From Thiomicrorhabdus aquaedulcis (GTDB taxonomy: Bacteria; Pseudomonadota; Gammaproteobacteria; Thiomicrospirales; Thiomicrospiraceae), in assembly GCF_004001325.1 (NCBI RefSeq), contig NZ_AP018722.1, positions 186,001 to 250,000 of the forward strand: a stretch of 64,000 bases of DNA, given 5' to 3'. This document shows positions 55,199 through 63,810 of the stretch, in pieces. Numbering within the stretch: position 1 is the first letter of the stretch; each line of letters opens with the position of its first letter. The notes under the pieces are model-generated. The model did not search any database, had not been told where the DNA came from, and saw nothing but the letters and a program-made list of their open reading frames with translations. The translations under genes and the position numbers were made by a program.

Positions 55199-56650
55199 TT
55201 ATTTACGCCAAAATGCGGCGGTAAAGAGCACTAAAAGGGTAAAGATTTCTAAGCGTCCCAGCAGCATGGCAAAGGTAAGCACCCATTTAACCGGGTCGCT
55301 CATGCTCGAAAAGTTGGCCGCCACCTCTCCCATGCCAGGGCCTAGGTTGTTTATCATGGCGGCAATGGCTGAAAATGCCGTGATTTGATCAACCCCTAAC
55401 GCCATAATGGTGAGCATTAATATTACAAAGGTAAACACATACACTGATAAAAACCCCCAAACGGCGGTCATAATTTTTTCAGGGATAGGTTTGCCGCCCA
55501 GCTTAACCGGGCGAATGGCATTGGGATGCAATAGGCCTTGTATTTCGCGTAAGCCTTGTTTAATTAACAGGACAAAGCGAATCATTTTAATACCGCCTGC
55601 GGTCGAGCCCGCGCTGCCGCCCACAAAACTCATAATAATGAGCATGATGGGCACAAACGCTGGCCAAGCACTAAAGTTGGCATTGGCAAAACCGGTGGTG
55701 GTGGCAATAGAAACGGTTTGAAATACGCCATAGCGCAACGCATCTTCAAAATTGGGGTAAACGTTTTGAAAGTACAAATAGCCGGTAGTGATGATAATGC
55801 CAGCCAGCAGAAAGGCGCTGTAGGCTTTAAATTCGGCGTCGCTTAGATAGGTTTTACTGTTAAGGTTGCGAAACGCACTAAAATGCAATGCAAAGTTTAT
55901 GCCCGACAAAAACATAAAAAACACGGCAACCGCTTCAATTTGAATGCTGTCAAAATAACCAATGCTGGCGTCATGGGTTGAAAATCCACCAATGGCCACG
56001 GTCGAAAAACTGTGGCCAATTGCGTCAAACCAATTCATGCCAGCAAACCAATAGGCTACGGCACACGCCACGGTTAAGCCTAGGTAAATAAACCATAACG
56101 CCTTGGCGGTTTCGGAAATGCGCGGGGCAATTTTATTGTCTTTAAGAGGGCCGGGCATTTCGGCGCGATACAACTGCATGCCCCCGATGCCCAACATGGG
56201 CAAAATGGCCACAGCCAATACAATAATCCCCATGCCGCCCATCCATTGTAACTGCTGGCGATACCATAAAATGGCGTGCGGCAAGTTGTCTAAGCCCGTG
56301 AGTACGGTAGCACCGGTGGTGGTTAAGCCCGAAAACGATTCAAAAATAGAGTCGGTTAAACTTAAGGGCACTTCGTGTTCAATGTAAAACGGCAAAGCAC
56401 CCACAAATCCCAGTACGGTCCAAAACATCACCACTACTAGAAACCCATCTCTAATTTTTAACTCTTGGCGATGGTGGCGCGTGGGCAGCCAGAGCGCCAA
56501 GCCCACAATCAATAAACCAATCATCACCGTAATAAACGCCAGTGTCGCACCATCTTTGTAAATGAGCGATACCACAATGGGCGGCAAAAGCGACAAGCTA
56601 AACAGCATGAGCAATAAGCCTAAAATTTTAATGATGATTTTGGAATGCAT
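55199..56650 (-). CDS. trkH: Potassium uptake membrane protein TrkH
   Basis: Ion-conducting subunit of the Trk system. 483 aa, about ten helices with four pore-loop repeats: FSGLTTTGATVLTGLD, STVAIGGFSTHD, TTTGFANANFSAWP, and GPGMGEVAANF. Works with cytoplasmic TrkA, whose gene is upstream in the same direction. Confidence 0.95.
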   Translation of the reverse strand: MHSKIIIKILGLLLMLFSLSLLPPIVVSLIYKDGATLAFITVMIGLLIVGLALWLPTRHHRQELKIRDGFLVVVMFWTVLGFVGALPFYIEHEVPLSLTDSIFESFSGLTTTGATVLTGLDNLPHAILWYRQQLQWMGGMGIIVLAVAILPMLGIGGMQLYRAEMPGPLKDNKIAPRISETAKALWFIYLGLTVACAVAYWFAGMNWFDAIGHSFSTVAIGGFSTHDASIGYFDSIQIEAVAVFFMFLSGINFALHFSAFRNLNSKTYLSDAEFKAYSAFLLAGIIITTGYLYFQNVYPNFEDALRYGVFQTVSIATTTGFANANFSAWPAFVPIMLIIMSFVGGSAGSTAGGIKMIRFVLLIKQGLREIQGLLHPNAIRPVKLGGKPIPEKIMTAVWGFLSVYVFTFVILMLTIMALGVDQITAFSAIAAMINNLGPGMGEVAANFSSMSDPVKWVLTFAMLLGRLEIFTLLVLFTAAFWRK

Positions 56651-56712
56651 AAACGTGTCCGTTTTAAAAACTGCTAAAAACTGCTAAAAATTCTTAAAAA
56701 TCTTTTAAGGTG

Positions 56713-56734
56713 AATTGACCAGGCCTGGTCAATT
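56713..56734. repeat. Longest palindrome copy, between trkA and trkH
   Basis: A perfect 22-bp palindrome centred on AGGCCT, extending the ACCAGGCCTGGT core symmetrically with AATTG on each side. No T tract follows. Confidence 0.93.
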
Positions 56735-56767
56735 TGCATGAGCCTTATTTTAACCTTAACCTAACCG

Positions 56768-58168
56768 TTAACCCAGCCAACCGCGTTTGATGTCGGGTGA
56801 GAACAGTTTAGAAATTTCTTGACTGCTGTTAGGGTCGGTTAAAAATAAAATAACGTGATCTTCTGCTGCAACTTCTATATCACGGTGCGCCATAATGACC
56901 TTGTCATCGCGCACGATGCACCCAATAGTAATGTCTTTGGGCCAAGGGATGTCGCCAATTTTTTTGCCAATGATGTCCGATGTGTTTTCACTGCCGTGCG
57001 CAACCACTTCCATGGCTTCTGCCGTACCACGGCGTAAGGTGGCCGCTTTGATGGTGTCACCATGACGCATGTAGTGTAAAAGATTGCTGGTGGTAATGCT
57101 GTCGGCCGAAATGGCCACATCAATGCTGTTCAGTTGAATCAGCTCAACATACGATTGGTTGTTGACCAACGCAATCACGCGGCGTACGCCCAGTTTTTTG
57201 GCCAGCATGCCTGAGATAATGTTGGCCTCGTCGCTGTTGGTGACCGCCACATATAAATCGATTTCATCAATATTTTCTTCTAACAAGAGCTCTTTGTCAG
57301 ACACGTCACCATGAATGATAATGGTATGGTCTAAGGTTTCGGCAATGGAACGGGCGCGTTGTATGTTGCGGTCAATGAGCTTTACTTGATGATGGTTTTC
57401 AAGCGCTTGCGCCAAACTAAAGCCAATGTTGCCGCCTCCGCCAATTAATATGTTGCGCGAGGGGCGTTCTTTGTTTTTACGCAGCTCGTTTACAATGGCC
57501 GGTACGTGTTTGGTTTCGGCTAAAAAGAACACCTCATCACCGGCCTGAATCACCACATCGCCCGTGGGCATCATGATTTCATTTTTACGGTAAATGGCCA
57601 CAATGCGGGTCTTTACGTGCTCGGGTAAATGGGTTTTTAAACTGCGAATGGGTTGGTTTACCAGCAGTCCATCGGCGTAAGCACGCATGGCCACTAGACG
57701 TACTTTGCCACCGGCAAAGTCAATTACCTGCAACGAACCTGGGTAGCTTATGAGCTGCAAAATGTAGTCGGTTACTAAATTTTCTGGGCTAATTAACACG
57801 TCAATGGGAATGGCTTCGGGATTGGTATTGCGGTCAAATAGCTCAGGGTGATCTAAATAAGAGCGACTGCGCACGCGGGCAATTTTGGTGGGTGTTTTGA
57901 ACATAATATGCGCTAAATGACAGGCCACAATATTGGTTTCATCATTTTGCGTGGCGGCAATGAGCATGTCGGCGTCTTCGATGCCGGCGCGCACTAAAAT
58001 GTCGGGGTGCGAAGCGTGTCCACTGACGGTGCGAATGTCTAAACGGTCTTGCAGGCGTTGTAGGTGCAAGCTGTCTAGATCAACTACCGTAACGTCATTG
58101 TTTTCGTTGGCTAACAGTTCAGCCAATGAAGAGCCTACTTGGCCCGCGCCTAAAATAACAATATTCAT
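56768..58168 (-). CDS. trkA: Trk system potassium uptake protein TrkA
   Basis: NAD(H)-binding gating subunit. Two RCK-N/RCK-C units: GAGQVGSSLAELLA near residue 7 and GGGGNIGFSLAQALEN near 238, each followed by a C-terminal RCK domain. 466 aa. Between ntrX and trkH, the standard order. Confidence 0.96.
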   Translation of the reverse strand: MNIVILGAGQVGSSLAELLANENNDVTVVDLDSLHLQRLQDRLDIRTVSGHASHPDILVRAGIEDADMLIAATQNDETNIVACHLAHIMFKTPTKIARVRSRSYLDHPELFDRNTNPEAIPIDVLISPENLVTDYILQLISYPGSLQVIDFAGGKVRLVAMRAYADGLLVNQPIRSLKTHLPEHVKTRIVAIYRKNEIMMPTGDVVIQAGDEVFFLAETKHVPAIVNELRKNKERPSRNILIGGGGNIGFSLAQALENHHQVKLIDRNIQRARSIAETLDHTIIIHGDVSDKELLLEENIDEIDLYVAVTNSDEANIISGMLAKKLGVRRVIALVNNQSYVELIQLNSIDVAISADSITTSNLLHYMRHGDTIKAATLRRGTAEAMEVVAHGSENTSDIIGKKIGDIPWPKDITIGCIVRDDKVIMAHRDIEVAAEDHVILFLTDPNSSQEISKLFSPDIKRGWLG

Positions 58169-58205
58169 ACTGTGCTCATTTTATTTTCAAAGGGCTCAAA
58201 AAAAA

Positions 58206-59600
58206 TTAAATAGGGTTTTTGGGATCAATCCCCAACGCTTTAAGTTTACGGTATAAGTTGGTACGGTCAATGCCCGAACGTTTGGCGGTTTCGGATACAT
58301 TTCCGGCAGTTTCTCTAAGCAATTGGCTTAAATAAGCCGCTTCTAAGCGGTCTTTGGCTTCTTTTAAGTTCACCGAGGTGTCTAAGGCGGCCATCTGCTG
58401 CGAGCTGTGCTCTACTTGAGTTAAAGCCGCTTTAATTTCATCGTCGATGACTTCGTTGTGCCCTAAAATTAATAAACGCTGAATAAGGTTTTGCAGTTCT
58501 TTAAGGTTGCCAGGCCAAGCGTATTGGCGCAATAGATTTTGTGCGCCCACCGTAAACTGTCGATATTCTAAGCCTTCGCGAGTCACAAATTCGTTGACAA
58601 AATAGTCAATTAAATCGGGAATGTCTTCGGTGTGCTGACGCAGTGCGGGAATGTGAATAGGCATGACCTTAAAGCGTTGCAATAAATCTTCTTTAAAGCG
58701 GCTGGGGATGCTCAAATCAACATCGGTGGGCATGGCCAAAACATCTAAGCTTTTACGGCTTATACCAATAATTCGTAAATTAAGTACCGTAGGCTCGGGG
58801 TGGCTAGGTAAGCGAGCCGTTTGAGTGGTAATGATTTCCATGAGCCATTTTTGCGCAGGTCGTGACAATTTTTCAACATTGGCAATGGCCAAGGTGCCAT
58901 TGTGCGCCTCACGTAATTGGGTTTCTAGCGAAGTACGTCCGGCATTATGCACAGCAAGTTCACTGTCTTTTTCTGGCTCAATAAGGCTGTTGAGCTCTTG
59001 GGCGTTTAATGAAATAAAGGCATGTGCGTGGCGCTCGCTGGTTTTGTGCAAAGCATGGGCAAAATGATGTTTGCCCGTGCCAGGGTCGCCGCTGACAAAT
59101 ACCGGCATGCTAAATTTGGCTAGACGTTCAATGGTGTCACGCAACTCTTGCATGAGTTTGCTTTTTCCAATGGGTAAAAACTGATCGGGCAATTTTTGTT
59201 TAAGCAGGCGATTTTCTTGGTTAAGACGATGATGCTCTAGGGCGCGCTCGGCGGTTACAATTAATTTGGCCATTGAAAGGGGCTTTTCTAAAAAGTCGTA
59301 GGCACCCAGTTTAGTGGCTTCAATGGCGGTTTCAATGGTGCCGTGTCCTGACATCATAATGACGTTAGTGTGTTCAAGCAGTTCATCTTTGCGAAGTTCT
59401 TTTAATAAAGATATGCCATCAATATCGGGCATCCACACATCTAAAAACACTACGTCAGGCAGTTGTTTACGCCATGCCGTGCGAGCTTGCGCACCGTTGG
59501 CGGCTGTTTCGACTTGGTAACCTTCTTCAATAAAAATTTCTTTCATTAAATTGCGAATGTCTTTTTCATCGTCCACGATGAGGAGTTTGCCTGGTTTCAT
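58206..59600 (-). CDS. ntrX: NtrX-family response regulator with degenerate AAA+ domain
   Basis: 464-aa partner of the NtrY kinase. REC domain with Asp54 (VFLDVWMPDIDG); central AAA+ region with Walker A GDPGTGKHHFAH near 172; Fis-type HTH at the C-terminus (AKRSGIDRTNLYRKLKALGI). The GAFTGA loop is missing, and the usual Walker B GTLFLDE is replaced by GTLAIANVEKL. It therefore should not activate sigma-54 RNA polymerase in the classic way. Overlaps ntrY by 4 bp. Confidence 0.9.
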   Translation of the reverse strand: MKPGKLLIVDDEKDIRNLMKEIFIEEGYQVETAANGAQARTAWRKQLPDVVFLDVWMPDIDGISLLKELRKDELLEHTNVIMMSGHGTIETAIEATKLGAYDFLEKPLSMAKLIVTAERALEHHRLNQENRLLKQKLPDQFLPIGKSKLMQELRDTIERLAKFSMPVFVSGDPGTGKHHFAHALHKTSERHAHAFISLNAQELNSLIEPEKDSELAVHNAGRTSLETQLREAHNGTLAIANVEKLSRPAQKWLMEIITTQTARLPSHPEPTVLNLRIIGISRKSLDVLAMPTDVDLSIPSRFKEDLLQRFKVMPIHIPALRQHTEDIPDLIDYFVNEFVTREGLEYRQFTVGAQNLLRQYAWPGNLKELQNLIQRLLILGHNEVIDDEIKAALTQVEHSSQQMAALDTSVNLKEAKDRLEAAYLSQLLRETAGNVSETAKRSGIDRTNLYRKLKALGIDPKNPI

Positions 59601-61782
59601 GGTGTCTCGTTTAGAAAAATAGGTAATTCAATTATAAAGCAGGTGCCGTTGTTTGGCGCAGAATTTAATGAAACTGTGCCGCCGTGTTCTTCGACAATTT
59701 TGCGCACAATGGCTAGGCCAAGCCCGCTGCCTTTAGGTTTGTTGGTGGCGTAAGGTTCAAAAATCCAGTTTTGTGCCTCTTCTGGTATGCCCGGTCCATT
59801 ATCGCACACGGTAATGGTGAGCGTTTTAAGTTCGGTTGAACAGCTCGTGGTAATGAGTACTTGGGGCAAAATGGTGTTTTCGGTGGCTTCGAGCGCGTTT
59901 TTAATTAAGTTATGAAACAGTTGACGTAGCCGCACTGTATCGGCGGTGATGTAGGTGCATTTTTTGTCGAGTTTTTTCTTAACACGCCATTTTTCAGCGG
60001 GGTCTTGGTACATCTCTACAATGTCGGTAATGAGTCGATTGATGTTAAGCAGTTGCAAATCAATGTTGGGGGTGTTGGCGTAATCGCTAAACGCTTGCAC
60101 CAATGTTTGCATGCTGGTGACTTGATCGGTAATGGTTTGAGTCATGCGCTCTAACAAGGCCTGCTCAGGGGCTTGCAGTTTGTCGTGCAGTTTAAAGTTT
60201 AAGCGTTCGGCCGACAGTTGTATGGGGGTTAACGGGTTTTTAATTTCGTGCGCTAAACGCCGCGCCACATCGCTCCACGCCACGTTAAGTTGGGCTTGTA
60301 CAAGTTCTGTAATGTCGTCAATAACAATGACGTAGCCGCCAATGTCTTTGTCAATGCTGGGTAAGGTTGAACCGTGCAATAAGAGAATTTTTTGACTTTT
60401 TTTGCAGCTTAAGCGGTGTTGTAAGCTCCAGGGTTTGGTGCCCTGGTTAAACAGTGGTGCCACGGCATCGTACAGCGCAATTAAATGTGCGCTGTCAGGG
60501 TGGGTCATAACCTCTTCAATGTGCTTGCCCGAGTGTTGATTTAAATTGGTGTTTAAAATATCGGCCGCCGCGTCGTTGGTGGTGCGAATGCGTTTGTTCA
60601 TGTCCAGGGTTAACACGCCGCTGGAGAGGTTTTGAATGATGGCTTGCAAATACAGTTTTTGCGCTTCGGTTTGTTGATGACCAATTTTAATGTCATTACG
60701 CGCCTGTGCAATGCGTTGCGTCATGTCGTTAAACGATTGAATTAAATCGCCAAACTCGTCGTTTTTACCAATGGCCATTTTAAGACTGTAATCGCCCTTA
60801 GAAATAGCTTTGGTGCCGATGGCCAAGGTGCGAATGGGGCGGGTAAAGTTTTGAATGAGCTGAATAGTAAACAGCACGGCAGTGACCAATGTGAGCAATA
60901 ACACCATGCTTAATATCAGGGTAAAGCTGGCGGTTAACGGGCCCTTTAAGTACGACAGTTCTTTGTATTGACCTGACGCCATGGCCACCGACTCGGCTAA
61001 TTGGGTGAAGTTAGCCGGAATAGGAAAAATAACTTGTAAGACGTAATGGCTGTTTAAATCTAAATCGGTAAAGGGAATCACAATACGAATAAACTCTTCG
61101 GCTTGAAACGTACCCGGACGGCTTTCGATAGCCGCGTAACTCTTTTTTGACGTACTTGCTGAAACAGATGGTCGCCGGGGGTTTGCGGCAAAATGGTGCT
61201 GCCATCGCGACTGCTAAAGGCAATCAGTTGTTGGTTAACATGGTAGAGCGCAACTTCTTGAGCATTTAAGCTGGCGCGTAACGCACTTACGCCAATAATG
61301 GGAGATGACGCTAATAAAAAACGGTTGTCGGTACTGGCTGAAAGCGTTAGGTTTAGGCTGTCGCGGGTTTTGTTGTCAAGGGCAGCACGAGCTAAAGCCG
61401 AGGCGTTTTCAAGGGCGGTTTCGGTTTTAACATCAAACCATTGGTTAATGCCTTGCTGAATAAAAATAAGTGAAAACACAAAGATAATGGTGGTGGGAAT
61501 GCCCAATAAAAAGGTTAATACCAGGGTTAAGCGTAGGGTGATTTTAATGCCCGGAGTGCGTTTTTTGTATTGTACGCGCAGGTTGTAAAATGCGCGCACC
61601 AGCACAATCAGCAGTACGGCGACACCACCAAAAGTAAAGAACAGTAGAGCCGAATAGGTTTCAGCAAAACTCGAGGCGTTTTGCAAAATTTGGCTCATCA
61701 CCACCAGCGCAATCAAAAGCGCGCCAGAAAGTAATACGAGCCAGCCATATTGTCGCATGGTTTGCCAAATTTTTGCGCTCAT
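59597..61782 (-). pseudogene. ntrY: NtrY-family sensor histidine kinase, one base short
   Basis: Membrane kinase with two N-terminal helices, a periplasmic region, then a third helix, HAMP (IQNFTRPIRTLAIGTKAIS), PAS, HisKA with LAHEIKNPLTPIQLSAERL, and HATPase (DNGPGIPEEAQNWIFEPY, GLGLAIVRKI). The frame breaks in the periplasmic part at T6 61143-61148 (A on the coding strand); one added base reads VRQKKSYAAIESRPGTF and onward into VIPFTDLDLNSHY, giving 728 aa. The start ATG 61782 is chosen because the longer frame to 61860 overlaps the upstream gene. Coupled to ntrX. Confidence 0.9.
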
Positions 61783-61796
61783 AGGGCGTCCATTCT

Positions 61797-62462
61797 TTAG
61801 GGGCTTATGGCGTTGGCTGGGGCGATAGTCACACTGCGCCAACCACTGCTCATTTGCCAATCGGGGTTAAACAAGGTGTTTAAAATGAGGGGTGCGGGCA
61901 GTTGCCAACGATTCAGTGAAATTTGCATTTTAACGGTGTGCGTTTGTTCTACATTGAGCCGGGATAAGCTCACAAGAGTAAAGTCTTGCAAGGTGCCTAA
62001 AGCCTCTAAGGCATTTTGTAGGGTAATAAAACTTTGCACGTTTTGATTGCGCTTATTGGTTAAAACATAGCGGCGATTAAAGCCGGTGGTGTGCAGCGTG
62101 GTTTCGTAGCGCACCGTTTTGACGTGCCGCTCGTAAGTCCAATTAGCAATGGCGGTGTGTTCGGTTAACTGAATTTCGGTGCGAAACGTTAATGGAATTT
62201 CGTGGTGAACAGCTTCGATTAACGCATCAGACAAAGTCACCTTTGTTTGTGAGTCAAGGCGCACTTGTTGGTCAGCAATTTTAATGTCCATCGCAATCGT
62301 AGAGATGTTATTACCTGCCCAGGCCTGGTTAACTTTAAACAGAGTTAACCAGGCCAGTAAAACAAGGGTAATGCCCATGACGCTGAACGTTGCGCTGTGC
62401 ACTCTGTGACGCACTCTGTTACGCGCCCATGCTTTTGTGCAGTAAGCAGTAAAAAAAGCCAT
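61797..62462 (-). CDS. DUF4390 protein
   Basis: 221 aa with an N-terminal membrane or signal helix (FSVMGITLVLLAWLTLFKV) and a beta-rich body. Gene order rsmB-DUF4390-ntrY-ntrX is standard in gammaproteobacteria, which supports the call. Function unknown. Its start overlaps the rsmB end by 44 bp; an internal Met29 is possible but has no better ribosome site. Palindrome variant at 62318, read as NQAW. Confidence 0.8.
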   Translation of the reverse strand: MAFFTAYCTKAWARNRVRHRVHSATFSVMGITLVLLAWLTLFKVNQAWAGNNISTIAMDIKIADQQVRLDSQTKVTLSDALIEAVHHEIPLTFRTEIQLTEHTAIANWTYERHVKTVRYETTLHTTGFNRRYVLTNKRNQNVQSFITLQNALEALGTLQDFTLVSLSRLNVEQTHTVKMQISLNRWQLPAPLILNTLFNPDWQMSSGWRSVTIAPANAISP

Positions 62463-63810
62463 CCATGCCGTGTTCGCCCGGTAATATTTGTTGACCAGGT
62501 TGGGTTTTTAACCCCCATTCACACGCTTCTTTTGGGTTGTGCGCATTAAAACTTTGCAACACATCACCTTCTGTGGCACTGGGTTCTTGGGCTAAAAAAT
62601 GTTGCATTTGCAGGGTGTTTTCGGCCGGTAAAATAGAGCAGGTGGCGTACAAAAGCTGTCCGCCCGGTTTTAATAATGGCCACAAGGCGTGCAAAATATC
62701 GGCTTGTAGGCTGACCAACGCGTCAATGTCTTCGGGCGTTCTGTGCCACTTTATGTCGGGATGTCTTCGAATGATGCCGGTGGCCGAGCACGGTGCGTCC
62801 AGCAAAATTTTGTCAAATAATTCACCGTCCCACCATGTGCTGGGTGTGGCGGCGTCACCCGCTTGGTAGTCGGCGTGCAGGTCTAAGCGGTGTAAGTTTT
62901 CGGCCAAACGTTCTAAGCGTTCAGGCTCTTTTTCTAGGGCAAACACGCGACTTTGATTATTGGACCATTCGAGTAAATGCGTGGTTTTGCCGCCGGGCGC
63001 GGCGCAGGCGTCTAAAATGCGTTGGTTAGCGAGCGGTTGTAAAATATTGGCGGCCAACTGCGCGGCGGGGTCTTGCACGCTAAACCCACCCATGTCAAAG
63101 CTGGGCAGTTGGGTAATGTCCTGGCTTTGCCCCAACGTTACGCCCTCTGGAGCAATGGGGTGAGCGTGGGCGTCAATGCCTTGAGCGTGCAGGTTCGCCA
63201 AAAATTCATCGCGCGATTGTTGGCGCACATTCACCCGCAAGGTGAGCGGCGCGGGTTGATTATTGGCGTCTAACACCGCTTGCCAATGCTCTGGGTAAGC
63301 GGTGCGCAGTTGTTTTACCAACCATTGTGGGTGTGAATACAGGTGCGCGGGTTTTAAGTCCGCGGCCGCACACAACGCGTCTTTGTCACGTAAAAAATTA
63401 CGCAAAACGCCGTTTAATAACGCTTTGGCCCAAGGCTTTTTAAGCGATTGGGTAATGGCAACGGTTTCAGATACGGCGGCGTGTTCCGGAGTGTCCATGT
63501 ACAAAATTTGATACAGCCCTAATAAAATCAGCTGATTAACGTCTTCGTCTTTAATTTTAAGCGGGGTTTTCAGCAACAGCCCTCTGATAGCCTCTAAGCG
63601 GAACTGCCAGCGCAAGGTGCCCAGTACCAAGTTTTGGGTAAAGGCGCGTTCGCGGCGGTCGCTAAATTGGGCTAAGCCTTCGGGTAAAATTTGGCTGAGT
63701 GAACGGCCGTGTTCAATGACATTTAGGCACATTTTGAGCGCAACAAAGCGTGGGTTGGCGGCTTTTTTGGTAGGGGGGGTGTTAAAGTTTTTACTGGGCG
63801 TGTGACTCAT
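62419..63810 (-). CDS. rsmB: 16S rRNA (cytosine-967-C5)-methyltransferase
   Basis: 463 aa. N-terminal NusB-like RNA-binding domain (residues 25-165), then the methyltransferase with DACAAPGGKTTHLLE near 268, DAPCSATGIIRRHPDIKWH (first Cys of the pair) near 340, and catalytic YATCSILPAEN near 392. The ATG shares bases with the fmt stop (ATGA). Confidence 0.96.
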   Translation of the reverse strand: MSHTPSKNFNTPPTKKAANPRFVALKMCLNVIEHGRSLSQILPEGLAQFSDRRERAFTQNLVLGTLRWQFRLEAIRGLLLKTPLKIKDEDVNQLILLGLYQILYMDTPEHAAVSETVAITQSLKKPWAKALLNGVLRNFLRDKDALCAAADLKPAHLYSHPQWLVKQLRTAYPEHWQAVLDANNQPAPLTLRVNVRQQSRDEFLANLHAQGIDAHAHPIAPEGVTLGQSQDITQLPSFDMGGFSVQDPAAQLAANILQPLANQRILDACAAPGGKTTHLLEWSNNQSRVFALEKEPERLERLAENLHRLDLHADYQAGDAATPSTWWDGELFDKILLDAPCSATGIIRRHPDIKWHRTPEDIDALVSLQADILHALWPLLKPGGQLLYATCSILPAENTLQMQHFLAQEPSATEGDVLQSFNAHNPKEACEWGLKTQPGQQILPGEHGMDGFFYCLLHKSMGA

